A DNA stretch of 42,175 nucleotides. Origin: DAONJL01 sp035405645 [NCBI: bacterium] (lineage in GTDB: Bacteria > JAGOBX01 > DAONJL01). Below, one piece after another: positions 26,915 through 34,824 of this stretch. The DNA is taken from NCBI GenBank assembly GCA_035405645.1, contig DAONJL010000017.1:1-42175 (forward strand). The letters run 5' to 3'. Below the pieces are notes generated by a model, which did no database searches, was not told where the DNA came from, and saw nothing but the letters and a program-made list of their open reading frames with translations. The position numbers and the translations under genes are program-made. Positions within the stretch are counted from its first letter, which is position 1, and the number at the start of each line of letters is the position of its first letter.

Positions 26915-28192
26915 ATGGAAAGACAAAATAAAATATTATTTAAAGAAGCGAATAAATATTTAGTTGGTGGTGTAAATTCACCAGTTCGTGCATTTCGAAA
27001 AGTAAGTAGTTCTCCTATATATATAAAAAGAGCGAAAGGCGGAAAAATATACGATATTTCAAATAAAGAATATATAGATTATTGTTTAGCATTTGGCGTA
27101 ATAATATTGGGACATAATGATAAGGAAGTAAAAGATAGTGTTAGAAAAAAAATAGAAATGGGAAATATATTTGGAACAGTAATAAAAGAAGAGATAGAAT
27201 TAGCAAAAGAAATAAGAGCAGCAATACCATCAATGGAAAAAATAAGGATATTAAATACAGGAACAGAAGCAACAATGACAGCATTGCGATTAGCACGAGC
27301 ATATACAGATAAAAAAAAGATAATAAAATTTGATGGTTGTTATCATGGGCATTGTGATTTTCTATTAGTAAAATCAGGTTCTGGTTTAACAACTTATGGA
27401 ATACCAGAAAGTAGAGGTGTACCAGAAGAAATAACGAAATTAACAATATCATTGCCATTTAATGATTTAAAAATATTAGAAAATTATGTTAAAAAAAATT
27501 ATAAAGAAATAGCAGGAATAATTTTAGAACCATTGCCAGCAAATATGGGTTGCATTTTACCTTCATTAAATTTTTTACTTTTTGTTAGTGATTTATGTAA
27601 ACATTATAATATTGTTCTTATATATGATGAAATAATAACAGGTTTTAGACTATTATATGGTGGTATTCAAAATTTATTTTATATAAAGCCAGATTTAACT
27701 TGCCTTGGTAAAATAATTGGAGGTGGCTTTCCAATTAGTGTAATAGGTGGAAAAAAGGAAATTATGAATTTACTTGCACCAGAAGGTGAAGTATATCAAG
27801 CAGGAACTTTTTCAGCAAATCCAATTAGTGTGAATGCTGCGCTAACAGTAATTAAAAAATTAAAAAAAATGAATTATAATTTATTAAATAAAAAATGTGA
27901 AAATTTAGTAAATGGAATAAAAAATATAATAAAAAAAGATGTAGAATTAAAAATGAATCATTTTGGTTCTATATTTACAATTTTTTTTAATAAAGAAGAA
28001 AAAGTAAAAGATTACAAGAGCGCATTAAAATCAGATGTTAAGAGATATTCAAAATTTTTTAAAGAATTATTAAAAAAAGGAATATATTTTCCACCATCAC
28101 AATTTGAAAGTTGTTTTGTATCGTTTTCTCATTCAGAAGAAGAAATAGAAAAAACAATTTATGTAATAAAAAAAATAATTAAAGGAGAATAA
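26915..28192 (+). CDS. hemL: Glutamate-1-semialdehyde 2,1-aminomutase
   Basis: A 425-residue PLP enzyme making 5-aminolevulinate from the HemA product. The PLP Lys is Lys266 (CLGKIIGGG); the Asp that holds the pyridine N is in IYDEIITGFR; GTEATMTALRLARAYT and GCYHGHCDF are typical. The N-terminal VGGVNSPVRAF is diagnostic for the family. It follows the TonB receptor by four bases and has only a weak ribosome site (TAAGAAA). Confidence 0.95.
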   Translation: MERQNKILFKEANKYLVGGVNSPVRAFRKVSSSPIYIKRAKGGKIYDISNKEYIDYCLAFGVIILGHNDKEVKDSVRKKIEMGNIFGTVIKEEIELAKEIRAAIPSMEKIRILNTGTEATMTALRLARAYTDKKKIIKFDGCYHGHCDFLLVKSGSGLTTYGIPESRGVPEEITKLTISLPFNDLKILENYVKKNYKEIAGIILEPLPANMGCILPSLNFLLFVSDLCKHYNIVLIYDEIITGFRLLYGGIQNLFYIKPDLTCLGKIIGGGFPISVIGGKKEIMNLLAPEGEVYQAGTFSANPISVNAALTVIKKLKKMNYNLLNKKCENLVNGIKNIIKKDVELKMNHFGSIFTIFFNKEEKVKDYKSALKSDVKRYSKFFKELLKKGIYFPPSQFESCFVSFSHSEEEIEKTIYVIKKIIKGE

Positions 28193-28195
28193 AAA

Positions 28196-30478
28196 ATGAT
28201 GCGATTACCAAAAAAAATTTTAAATGAAATATATATCTATAAAGAAAAATTAGAAAAATATTTAAAAGGCGAAATAACAGATTCATTTTTTAGAGGAATA
28301 AGAGTTCCATGGGGTTTTTATTCACAGCGTGGTGGTAAAATAGTAATGTCAAGATTGAGAATACCCGCAGGTTTATTAACGATAGAACAATTAAAAGCAA
28401 TAGGAAAAGCAGCAATAGAATATGGAGATGGTAAATTGCATATAACAACGAGACAGGATATTCAAATTCATAATGTTAAATTTGAAAATACAATAAAAAT
28501 AATTGAATATTTAAAAGATTATAATATTTCACCACGCGGCGGTGGAGGAAATACAGTTAGAAATATTACAGCATGCTATTTATCTGGTATATGTCCTTAT
28601 GAAAATTTTGAAGTAAATAAAATCGCAATAGGATTGAGTGAATATTTATTAAATTTAGATGAATCATTAAACTTACCGAGAAAATTTAAAATATCATTTT
28701 CTGGTTGTGTAAAAGATTGTGCTTATACAGGTGTTAATGACTGTGGCATAATTGCATTATCAAAAGATAAATTTAAAATATTATGTGGTGGGGGAATGGG
28801 CGCTAAGTCAGAAGTTGGTAAGGTTTTATTTGAAGAAGTTTCATTAGAAGAAATAGGATATATAATCAAAGCAATAATAAATCTATTTTTTAAATATGGC
28901 GATAGAAAAAATAGATATCGAAATAGATTAAGATTTTTAATAGAAAATATCGGCTGGGGGAAATTTAAAAAATTATTTAATGAAGAATATGAAAAAGTAA
29001 AGAATGAAGAATATATAAATATAAATGTTAATATAAATTTACCAAATTTAAAAAACAAAAAAAATGGATTAGAAATCGAATATGAAACAGATGAAGAATA
29101 TAATAAATTTAAAATGTATAATACAGGCGAGCAAAAACAGAAAGGAAAAAAATATATACAGCTTCGAATACCAAATGGCGAAATAGAAGGAAAAGAAATA
29201 ATAGAAATAGCAGAGATAGCAGAAAGAATAGAAGAAAATATAATATTTAGAACAAGTCAACGCCAAAATATAATAATTTCAAATGTTCCAGCAGAAAAAT
29301 TAAAAATATTTTATGATGAAATAAAAAGAAAATTTAAGAATTATCAATATCCAGAAACAATATATGATATAGTTGTATGTAAATCAGTATCAACTTGTAA
29401 TTTAGGAATTTGTAATGCAATAGCTCTCGCACCGGAAATAGAAAAAAAATTAAAAGAGATTGATATAGATATTGATAAATTAAAGGGAATAAAAATAAAT
29501 ATAAATGGTTGTCCAAATGCATGTGGTCAACATCCAATAGGTACAATAAGTTTTTCAGGAATGGCGAGAAAAGTATATAATCGAAGTGTTCCATTTTATA
29601 AAGTTTATTATGGAGGAAAAATAGCAGGTGAGAAAACAAAATTAGCAGAAGAGATAGGAATAATTCCAGCTCGAAAAGTACCTGAATTTGTAAAAGATAT
29701 AATATTTGAAATTCAAAATAATAATCAAGCAATAATAAAAATAATAAAAAATAATTTAGAAAAATATTTGAATGTTCCAACAATAGAAGAAGATAAAAGT
29801 TATTATATTGATTTTGGAAAAGAAGAATTATTTACACTTGAAGGTATAACAGCAGGTGAATGTGGGGCTGGAGTAATTGATATGATTGAAGCTGATTTAT
29901 TATCAGCAAAACAATCATTACAAAAAGCTTATATAAATAATTTTGATAAAGAAGAGTTAAAAAAATCGTTAATATATTCAGCAAGAGCATTATTAGTAGT
30001 AAAAGGAATAGACCCAAAAAATGATGATGAGATAATAGAAAATTTTATTAATAAATTTGTTTTAAGTGGTATAGTTAGTTCTGAATTTAAAAATATTAAA
30101 GAGAAATGCTTAACTTTATTAAATAATGAAGATTCATATAAGTATGCAGAAAAATTATATATGGAAATAAAAAGTGTATATGAGAGTATGGATAGCAACT
30201 TTAATTTTTTAATAAAAGAAGAGAAGAAAGAGGAAATAAAAGAAGGGCAAAAAGAAGAAATAATATTTGATTTACGAGGAACACCATGTCCAATAAATTA
30301 TGTAAAAATAAAATTAAAACTTGAAGAATTACAAATAGGTGATATTTTAGAAGTTTATCTTGATGATGGCGAACCAATAAAAAATGTTCCAGCAAGTCTA
30401 CAAAATGATGGACATGAAATAATTGCAAAAGAAAAAAAATTAAATTATTATAAAATTAAAATTAAGAAAAAATTTTAG
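28196..30478 (+). CDS. Siroheme sulfite (or nitrite) reductase fused to a TusA domain
   Basis: A 760-residue protein. Residues 1-540 form the two pseudo-repeats of the siroheme reductase family. The siroheme/[4Fe-4S] ligands are C395-x5-C401 (CKSVSTC, followed by NLGIC with C406) and C439-x3-C443 (GCPNACG). The N-terminal repeat also keeps Cys (C127, C133, C171, C175). Residues 545-685 are a helical domain that I do not recognise. Residues 689-760 are TusA-like with the sulfur-accepting C698 in GTPCP. The APS reductase operon makes sulfite the likely substrate, and TusA suggests that the sulfide or persulfide is handed on directly. The start has an AAAGGAG site; the first of two ATGs is used. 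Confidence 0.88.
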   Translation: MMRLPKKILNEIYIYKEKLEKYLKGEITDSFFRGIRVPWGFYSQRGGKIVMSRLRIPAGLLTIEQLKAIGKAAIEYGDGKLHITTRQDIQIHNVKFENTIKIIEYLKDYNISPRGGGGNTVRNITACYLSGICPYENFEVNKIAIGLSEYLLNLDESLNLPRKFKISFSGCVKDCAYTGVNDCGIIALSKDKFKILCGGGMGAKSEVGKVLFEEVSLEEIGYIIKAIINLFFKYGDRKNRYRNRLRFLIENIGWGKFKKLFNEEYEKVKNEEYININVNINLPNLKNKKNGLEIEYETDEEYNKFKMYNTGEQKQKGKKYIQLRIPNGEIEGKEIIEIAEIAERIEENIIFRTSQRQNIIISNVPAEKLKIFYDEIKRKFKNYQYPETIYDIVVCKSVSTCNLGICNAIALAPEIEKKLKEIDIDIDKLKGIKININGCPNACGQHPIGTISFSGMARKVYNRSVPFYKVYYGGKIAGEKTKLAEEIGIIPARKVPEFVKDIIFEIQNNNQAIIKIIKNNLEKYLNVPTIEEDKSYYIDFGKEELFTLEGITAGECGAGVIDMIEADLLSAKQSLQKAYINNFDKEELKKSLIYSARALLVVKGIDPKNDDEIIENFINKFVLSGIVSSEFKNIKEKCLTLLNNEDSYKYAEKLYMEIKSVYESMDSNFNFLIKEEKKEEIKEGQKEEIIFDLRGTPCPINYVKIKLKLEELQIGDILEVYLDDGEPIKNVPASLQNDGHEIIAKEKKLNYYKIKIKKKF

Positions 30479-30495
30479 AATAAGGAGGAAAAAGA

Positions 30496-31650
30496 ATGTC
30501 AGTAAAAATTATATTTAATGGAAAAGCAGAAGAATATGAAAAAGAAATAACAATAAGTGAATTATTAGAAAGAAAAAAAGTAAAGCCGGAGGTTGTAGCA
30601 ATAGAATTGAATGAAGATGTGATTAATAGAAATGATTATGATAAAAAAACAATTAAAGATAATGATAAAATAGAGATGGTATTTTTTATGGGAGGGGGAG
30701 TAAGTAATCCAAAAAAAAAATCAGGTGAAGAAATAGCAAAAAATGTTTTAGAATTAATTTTTAATACGCCAATCGTAAAATTAAATAAAGTAGTAGAAAA
30801 AGATTCAGCAGAAATATATGCAAAACTTGAAGCATATTCACCAGGTGGGAGTGTAAAAGATAGAATAGCATTAGCAATGATTGAGGATGCAGAAAAAAAA
30901 GGAATATTAAAAGAAGATTCAATAATAGTAGAACCAACAAGTGGTAATACAGGTATAGGAATATCATTAATATGTGCAGTAAAAGGCTATAAATGTATTT
31001 TAACAATGCCAGAATCAATGAGTTTAGAAAGAATATATATACTAAAAACATTTGGAGCAGAAGTTATATTAACACCAGCAATAGAAGGAATGGCAGGTGC
31101 AGTAAAAAAGGCAGAAGAAATTGTAGCAAAAAATAAAAATGCATATATGTTGCAACAATTTAAAAATTTAGCAAATCCAGAAATACATCGAAAAACAACT
31201 GCACAGGAAATATTGCGATGTTTCAATTATGATATAAATGCATTTGTTGCAGGCGTGGGCACAGGTGGCACGATAACAGGAGTTGGCGAAGTATTAAAAA
31301 GCAAAATAAAAAATATAAAAATAATAGCAGTTGAGCCAATAAAATCAGCAGTATTATCAGGAGGCACACCAGGACCGCATAAAATTCAGGGGATTGGTGC
31401 GGGTTTTATACCAGATATTTTAAATCAAAATATTTATGATAGAATAATAACAGTTGATGATAATGAAGCATATGGAATGGCACAACGATTAGCAAAAGAA
31501 GAAGGAATATTTTGTGGAATTTCATCAGGTGCTAATTGTTTTGCTGCATTAAAAGTAGCAAAAGAATTAGGTAAAGGGAAAAAAGTAGTAGTAGTATTTC
31601 CAGATACAGGCGAACGATATTTTAGTATGAAACAATATTTTGAAATATAA
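30496..31650 (+). CDS. cysK: ThiS-like sulfur carrier fused to cysteine synthase (CysK)
   Basis: A 384-residue fusion. Residues 1-68 are a ThiS/ubiquitin-fold domain: VKIIFNGK, TISELLERK, AIELNEDVI, and the ending MVFFMGGG (Gly66-68), which is normally the free C-terminus that is adenylated and thiocarboxylated. Residues 80-384 are CysK: PLP Lys121 in PGGSVKDR, TSGNTG, QFKNLANPEIH, GTGGTITG and GPHKIQGIGAGF, all of the O-acetylserine type. The linker VSNPKKKSGEEI is encoded across a run of ten A (30711-30720). No ATG, GTG or TTG lies in the CysK frame between the domains, which argues for a true fusion. It has a strong TAAGGAGG site. Confidence 0.92.
   Translation: MSVKIIFNGKAEEYEKEITISELLERKKVKPEVVAIELNEDVINRNDYDKKTIKDNDKIEMVFFMGGGVSNPKKKSGEEIAKNVLELIFNTPIVKLNKVVEKDSAEIYAKLEAYSPGGSVKDRIALAMIEDAEKKGILKEDSIIVEPTSGNTGIGISLICAVKGYKCILTMPESMSLERIYILKTFGAEVILTPAIEGMAGAVKKAEEIVAKNKNAYMLQQFKNLANPEIHRKTTAQEILRCFNYDINAFVAGVGTGGTITGVGEVLKSKIKNIKIIAVEPIKSAVLSGGTPGPHKIQGIGAGFIPDILNQNIYDRIITVDDNEAYGMAQRLAKEEGIFCGISSGANCFAALKVAKELGKGKKVVVVFPDTGERYFSMKQYFEI
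30711..30720 (+). other. A10 slippery tract after the ThiS Gly-Gly-Gly
   Basis: Ten consecutive A encode part of Pro72 and three Lys. One base less would give stop codon TAG six codons further on; one base more would give TGA three codons further on. Either would yield a free ThiS protein of 79 or 77 residues with a short tail. Confidence 0.5.
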
Positions 31651-31677
31651 AATTATTATAACAAAGAGGTGGATGTA

Positions 31678-32496
31678 ATGAAGTTTACAGAAGAACAAAT
31701 AGAACGTTATAGTAGGCAAATTATACTAAATGAAATTGGCGGAAATGGACAACAAAAATTATTAAATTCAAAAGTATTAATAATAGGCTGTGGTGGGCTT
31801 GGTTCACCAGCAGCATATTATTTAGCAGCAGCTGGTATTGGTTTTTTAGGACTTCTCGATAGTGATAATGCTGAATTAAGTAACTTAAATAGGCAAATAT
31901 TACATTTTACAAAAGATGTAGGAAAACCAAAAGTAAAATCTGCAGAAGAAAAAATACGAGCATTAAATCCAGATGTAAATATAAAAATTTATCATAATAG
32001 AATAAATTCAACAAACATTTTAGAAATTATAAAAGATTATGATTTTATTATTGATGGAAGTGATAATTTTCCGACAAAATTTTTAATAAATGATGCTTGT
32101 GTTTTAGCAAAAAAAGCATATTCACACGCAGGTGTATTAAGATTTGAAGGACAATCAATGACTTATGTGCCTGAAAAAAGTGCTTGTTATAGATGTTTAT
32201 TTCCCGAACCACCACCTCAGGGCTTAATTCCAAATTGTCAGCAGGCTGGTATATTAGGCACAGTAGCAGGTTTTTTTGGTTTAATACAAGCAACAGAAGC
32301 AATAAAATATTTACTTGGATTTGGTGAATTGTTATCAGGAAAATTATTGAATGTAAATTTACTTACAATGGAAGCAAGAAAAATAAATATAAAAAAAAAT
32401 AATAATTGTTTAATATGTGGGCAAAATAGGAAAATAGATAAATTAATTGATTATGAATTGATATGTGAAGTAAGAAAAGAGGAAAATGAAAAATGA
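31678..32496 (+). CDS. MoeB/ThiF/HesA-family E1-like adenylyltransferase
   Basis: A 272-residue enzyme that adenylates the C-terminal Gly of ubiquitin-fold sulfur carriers. Arg13 (YSRQI), the ATP loop GCGGLGSP (37-44), NLNRQILH, the catalytic-type C187 in NCQQAG, and the zinc pairs C170xxC173 and C244xxC247 are present. There is no rhodanese domain. ATG at 31678 is chosen because the upstream GTG (31669) lies within the AGAGGTG ribosome site. Its substrate is very likely the ThiS domain of the preceding gene, making it the HcyF-like partner. Confidence 0.92.
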   Translation: MKFTEEQIERYSRQIILNEIGGNGQQKLLNSKVLIIGCGGLGSPAAYYLAAAGIGFLGLLDSDNAELSNLNRQILHFTKDVGKPKVKSAEEKIRALNPDVNIKIYHNRINSTNILEIIKDYDFIIDGSDNFPTKFLINDACVLAKKAYSHAGVLRFEGQSMTYVPEKSACYRCLFPEPPPQGLIPNCQQAGILGTVAGFFGLIQATEAIKYLLGFGELLSGKLLNVNLLTMEARKINIKKNNNCLICGQNRKIDKLIDYELICEVRKEENEK

Positions 32497-33479
32497 AAGC
32501 AATAGCAATGCTATCTGGTGGTTTAGATAGTGAATTATCAATAAGAATAATTCATAAACAAGGCATAGAAATAATAGCATTAAATTTTAGTTCGCCATTT
32601 TGTTTATGTAATAAAAAAGGGGGTTGTCAATTTGAAGCATATCGAGTTGCTAAAAATTTGAATATAGAATTAAAAGTAATAAAATTAACTGATGAATATT
32701 TAGAAATAGTAAAAAATCCAAAATATGGTTATGGTAAAAATATGAATCCTTGCATCGATTGTAGAATTTTAATGTTTAAATATGCAAAAAAGATGATGGA
32801 AGAACTAAATGCAGGATTTCTCATAACAGGTGAAGTATTAGGTCAACGTCCAAAATCTCAACATTTAAAAGCATTGCAAATAATAGAAAAAGAAAGCAAT
32901 TTAGAAAGATTAATTGTTAGACCATTATCGGCAAAAGTATTACCAATAACAATACCTGAAGAAAAAGGTTGGATAGATAGAGAAAAATTATTTGCAATAA
33001 CAGGAAGACAAAGAAAAGAACAAATAAAATTAGCTGGAAATTTTGATATGAAAGATTATCCCTGTCCATCAGGTGGCTGTTTATTGACTGATAAAGAATT
33101 TTCAAAAAAAATCTGCGATTTAATAAAACATATAGGCGATTTAAAATTGAGAGATGTAAATTTATTAAAGATAGGTAGACATTTTCGTTTATCAAAAAAT
33201 TTTAAAATAATAATTGGTAGGAACAAAGAAGAAAATGAAAAAATTTTAGATATTCAAAAAGAAAAAGATTATATAATTTTAATGCCAGAAGAAGTTAAAG
33301 GACCTGTTGGTTTAGGAATAGGCTGTTTTGAAGATAATGAATTAAATAAATTTACTGATATATTAGCAACATATTGTGATGGCGATTCAGAAGAGATAAA
33401 AATAATAGATATAACGAATCAACGAAAAATAATAGGTAAAAGATTAAAGAAAGAAGAATTAGAAAAATATAGAATTTAA
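32493..33479 (+). CDS. PP-loop ATPase, ThiI/MnmA-like thiolation protein
   Basis: A 328-residue protein. The N-terminal PP-loop SGGLDS (residues 8-13) marks ATP pyrophosphatases that activate tRNA or other substrates for sulfur transfer. Cys are placed as in thiolation enzymes: FCLCNKKGGC near 37-46, MNPCIDC near 85-91, and YPCPSGGCL near 187-196. The second half resembles the unassigned C-terminal domain found on ThiI/MnmA-like proteins in anaerobes. It overlaps the E1 gene by four bases, so it may take sulfur from the same carrier. The tRNA or metabolite substrate is unknown. Confidence 0.78.
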   Translation: MKAIAMLSGGLDSELSIRIIHKQGIEIIALNFSSPFCLCNKKGGCQFEAYRVAKNLNIELKVIKLTDEYLEIVKNPKYGYGKNMNPCIDCRILMFKYAKKMMEELNAGFLITGEVLGQRPKSQHLKALQIIEKESNLERLIVRPLSAKVLPITIPEEKGWIDREKLFAITGRQRKEQIKLAGNFDMKDYPCPSGGCLLTDKEFSKKICDLIKHIGDLKLRDVNLLKIGRHFRLSKNFKIIIGRNKEENEKILDIQKEKDYIILMPEEVKGPVGLGIGCFEDNELNKFTDILATYCDGDSEEIKIIDITNQRKIIGKRLKKEELEKYRI

Positions 33480-33491
33480 GGAGAAAATAAA

Positions 33492-34736
33492 ATGTATGAA
33501 TTTGAAACAATGTTAATTCATGGTGGTTTAGTACCACAAAAAAATCGGCAATCAACAACAGTACCAATTTATCAAACTACATCATTTAAATATGAAAGTT
33601 GTGAAGATATATCAGAAGTATTTAAAGGTGAAAAATATGGTTTCATTTATACACGTATTTCAAATCCAACAATAGAAATATTAGAGAAAAGAATGGCATT
33701 AATTGAAGATGGAATAGGCGCAATAGCAACATCATCAGGAATGTCAGCAATAACAACAACAATAATGACATTATGTAAAAGTGGAGATAATTTTATATCC
33801 AGTAGTTCAATATTTGGCGGAACATATTCTTTATTTAAAAATCGAATGAAAGAATTTGGAATAAATTGTAAATTTATAAATCCAAATTATATAGAAAGAT
33901 TTGAAAAAGAAATAGATGAAAAAACCAAAGCAATATTTATTGAAACAATAGGAAATCCAAAAATAGATGTTGCAGATATAAGAGCAATTTCAAGAATAGC
34001 AGAAAAATATGAAGTTCCTTTAATTGTTGACAGCACTATAACAACACCATATTTAATTCAACCAAAAAATTTTGGTGCAAATATAATAATACATTCAACA
34101 TCAAAATTTATAAATGGATTTGGAAATTCAATAGGTGGAATAATTATTGACGCAGGTAATTTTAATTGGAATAATAAAAGATTCCAAAATTTTAAAGAGT
34201 TTTATGAGAAATATGGACAATTAGCATTTTTAATAAAAGTTCGAAAAGAAATATTTCGTGATTTTGGTGGTTGTATTTCGCCATTCAATACTTTTTTAAT
34301 TCTGAATGGTCTTGAAACTTTATCATTACGTATGACAAAACATTGTGAAAATGGAATGAAATTAGCAAATTTTTTAAAAGAACAAAAAGAGGTTTTATTT
34401 GTAAATTATCCGGGTTTAAAAGAGAATAAGTATTATCATTTAGCAAAAGAACAATTTAATAATAAGTTTGGTTCAATAATTTCTTTTGGCTTAAAGAATA
34501 AAGAAATGTGTTTTAAATTTATTAATTCTTTAAAATTAGCATATAATCTTGCAAATCTTGGTGATGCAAAAACATTAATAATTCATCCAGCCTCAACAAT
34601 TTGTGTAGAATTTAATGAAGAAGAAAAAAGAATGATGGGTGTAAGTGAAAATTTGATTAGAGTATCAGTTGGTCTTGAATCAATCAATGATATAATTAAT
34701 GATTTTAAAAATGCATTTTTAAATTTAAATTTATAA
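33492..34736 (+). CDS. metY: O-acetylhomoserine sulfhydrylase (MetY type)
   Basis: A 414-residue PLP enzyme of the Cys/Met metabolism family. The PLP Lys is in HSTSKFINGFG; SSGMSAITTTI, the IYTRISNPT motif and the Asp of IVDST are normal. The length and NLGDAKTLIIHPAST near the C-terminus favour MetY over cystathionine synthase. It would make homocysteine from O-acetylhomoserine and sulfide or a protein thiocarboxylate. In Wolinella a MetY works with HcyS/HcyF/HcyD, as the context suggests here. It has a TAAGGAG site and is the last gene of the operon. Confidence 0.88.
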   Translation: MYEFETMLIHGGLVPQKNRQSTTVPIYQTTSFKYESCEDISEVFKGEKYGFIYTRISNPTIEILEKRMALIEDGIGAIATSSGMSAITTTIMTLCKSGDNFISSSSIFGGTYSLFKNRMKEFGINCKFINPNYIERFEKEIDEKTKAIFIETIGNPKIDVADIRAISRIAEKYEVPLIVDSTITTPYLIQPKNFGANIIIHSTSKFINGFGNSIGGIIIDAGNFNWNNKRFQNFKEFYEKYGQLAFLIKVRKEIFRDFGGCISPFNTFLILNGLETLSLRMTKHCENGMKLANFLKEQKEVLFVNYPGLKENKYYHLAKEQFNNKFGSIISFGLKNKEMCFKFINSLKLAYNLANLGDAKTLIIHPASTICVEFNEEEKRMMGVSENLIRVSVGLESINDIINDFKNAFLNLNL

Positions 34737-34789
34737 AATCAATAAATGAGAGCTTGAAGCAACATTTTCAATTAGTTTTTTTAAAAAAA

Positions 34790-34816
34790 TTGACAATACT
34801 AAAAAAATATTATACT
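34790..34816 (+). promoter_or_regulatory. Promoter of the Crp/Fnr gene, near-leaderless
   Basis: TTGACA (34790-34795) and TATACT (34811-34816) are 15 bases apart. The start codon begins only nine bases after the -10 box and there is no Shine-Dalgarno sequence, so the mRNA would have almost no leader. Confidence 0.5.
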
Positions 34817-34824
34817 CGTAAATT

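Noticed and set aside
28196-29800. Nitrite reductase as the main role of the siroheme enzyme
   Set aside because: The sequence alone cannot separate the two, but sat, APS reductase, the TusA domain and cysK in one operon favour sulfite.
30711-30760. Two separate genes, thiS and cysK, joined by a sequencing error
   Set aside because: The CysK frame has no ATG, GTG or TTG between the A10 tract and the NTP motif, so a single-base error would leave CysK without a usual start. Not fully excluded.
34750-34775. TTGAAGCAACATTTTCAA upstream of the Crp/Fnr gene as an autoregulatory Fnr site
   Set aside because: The spacing between half-sites is 8 bases, too wide for the TTGAN6TCAA pattern.
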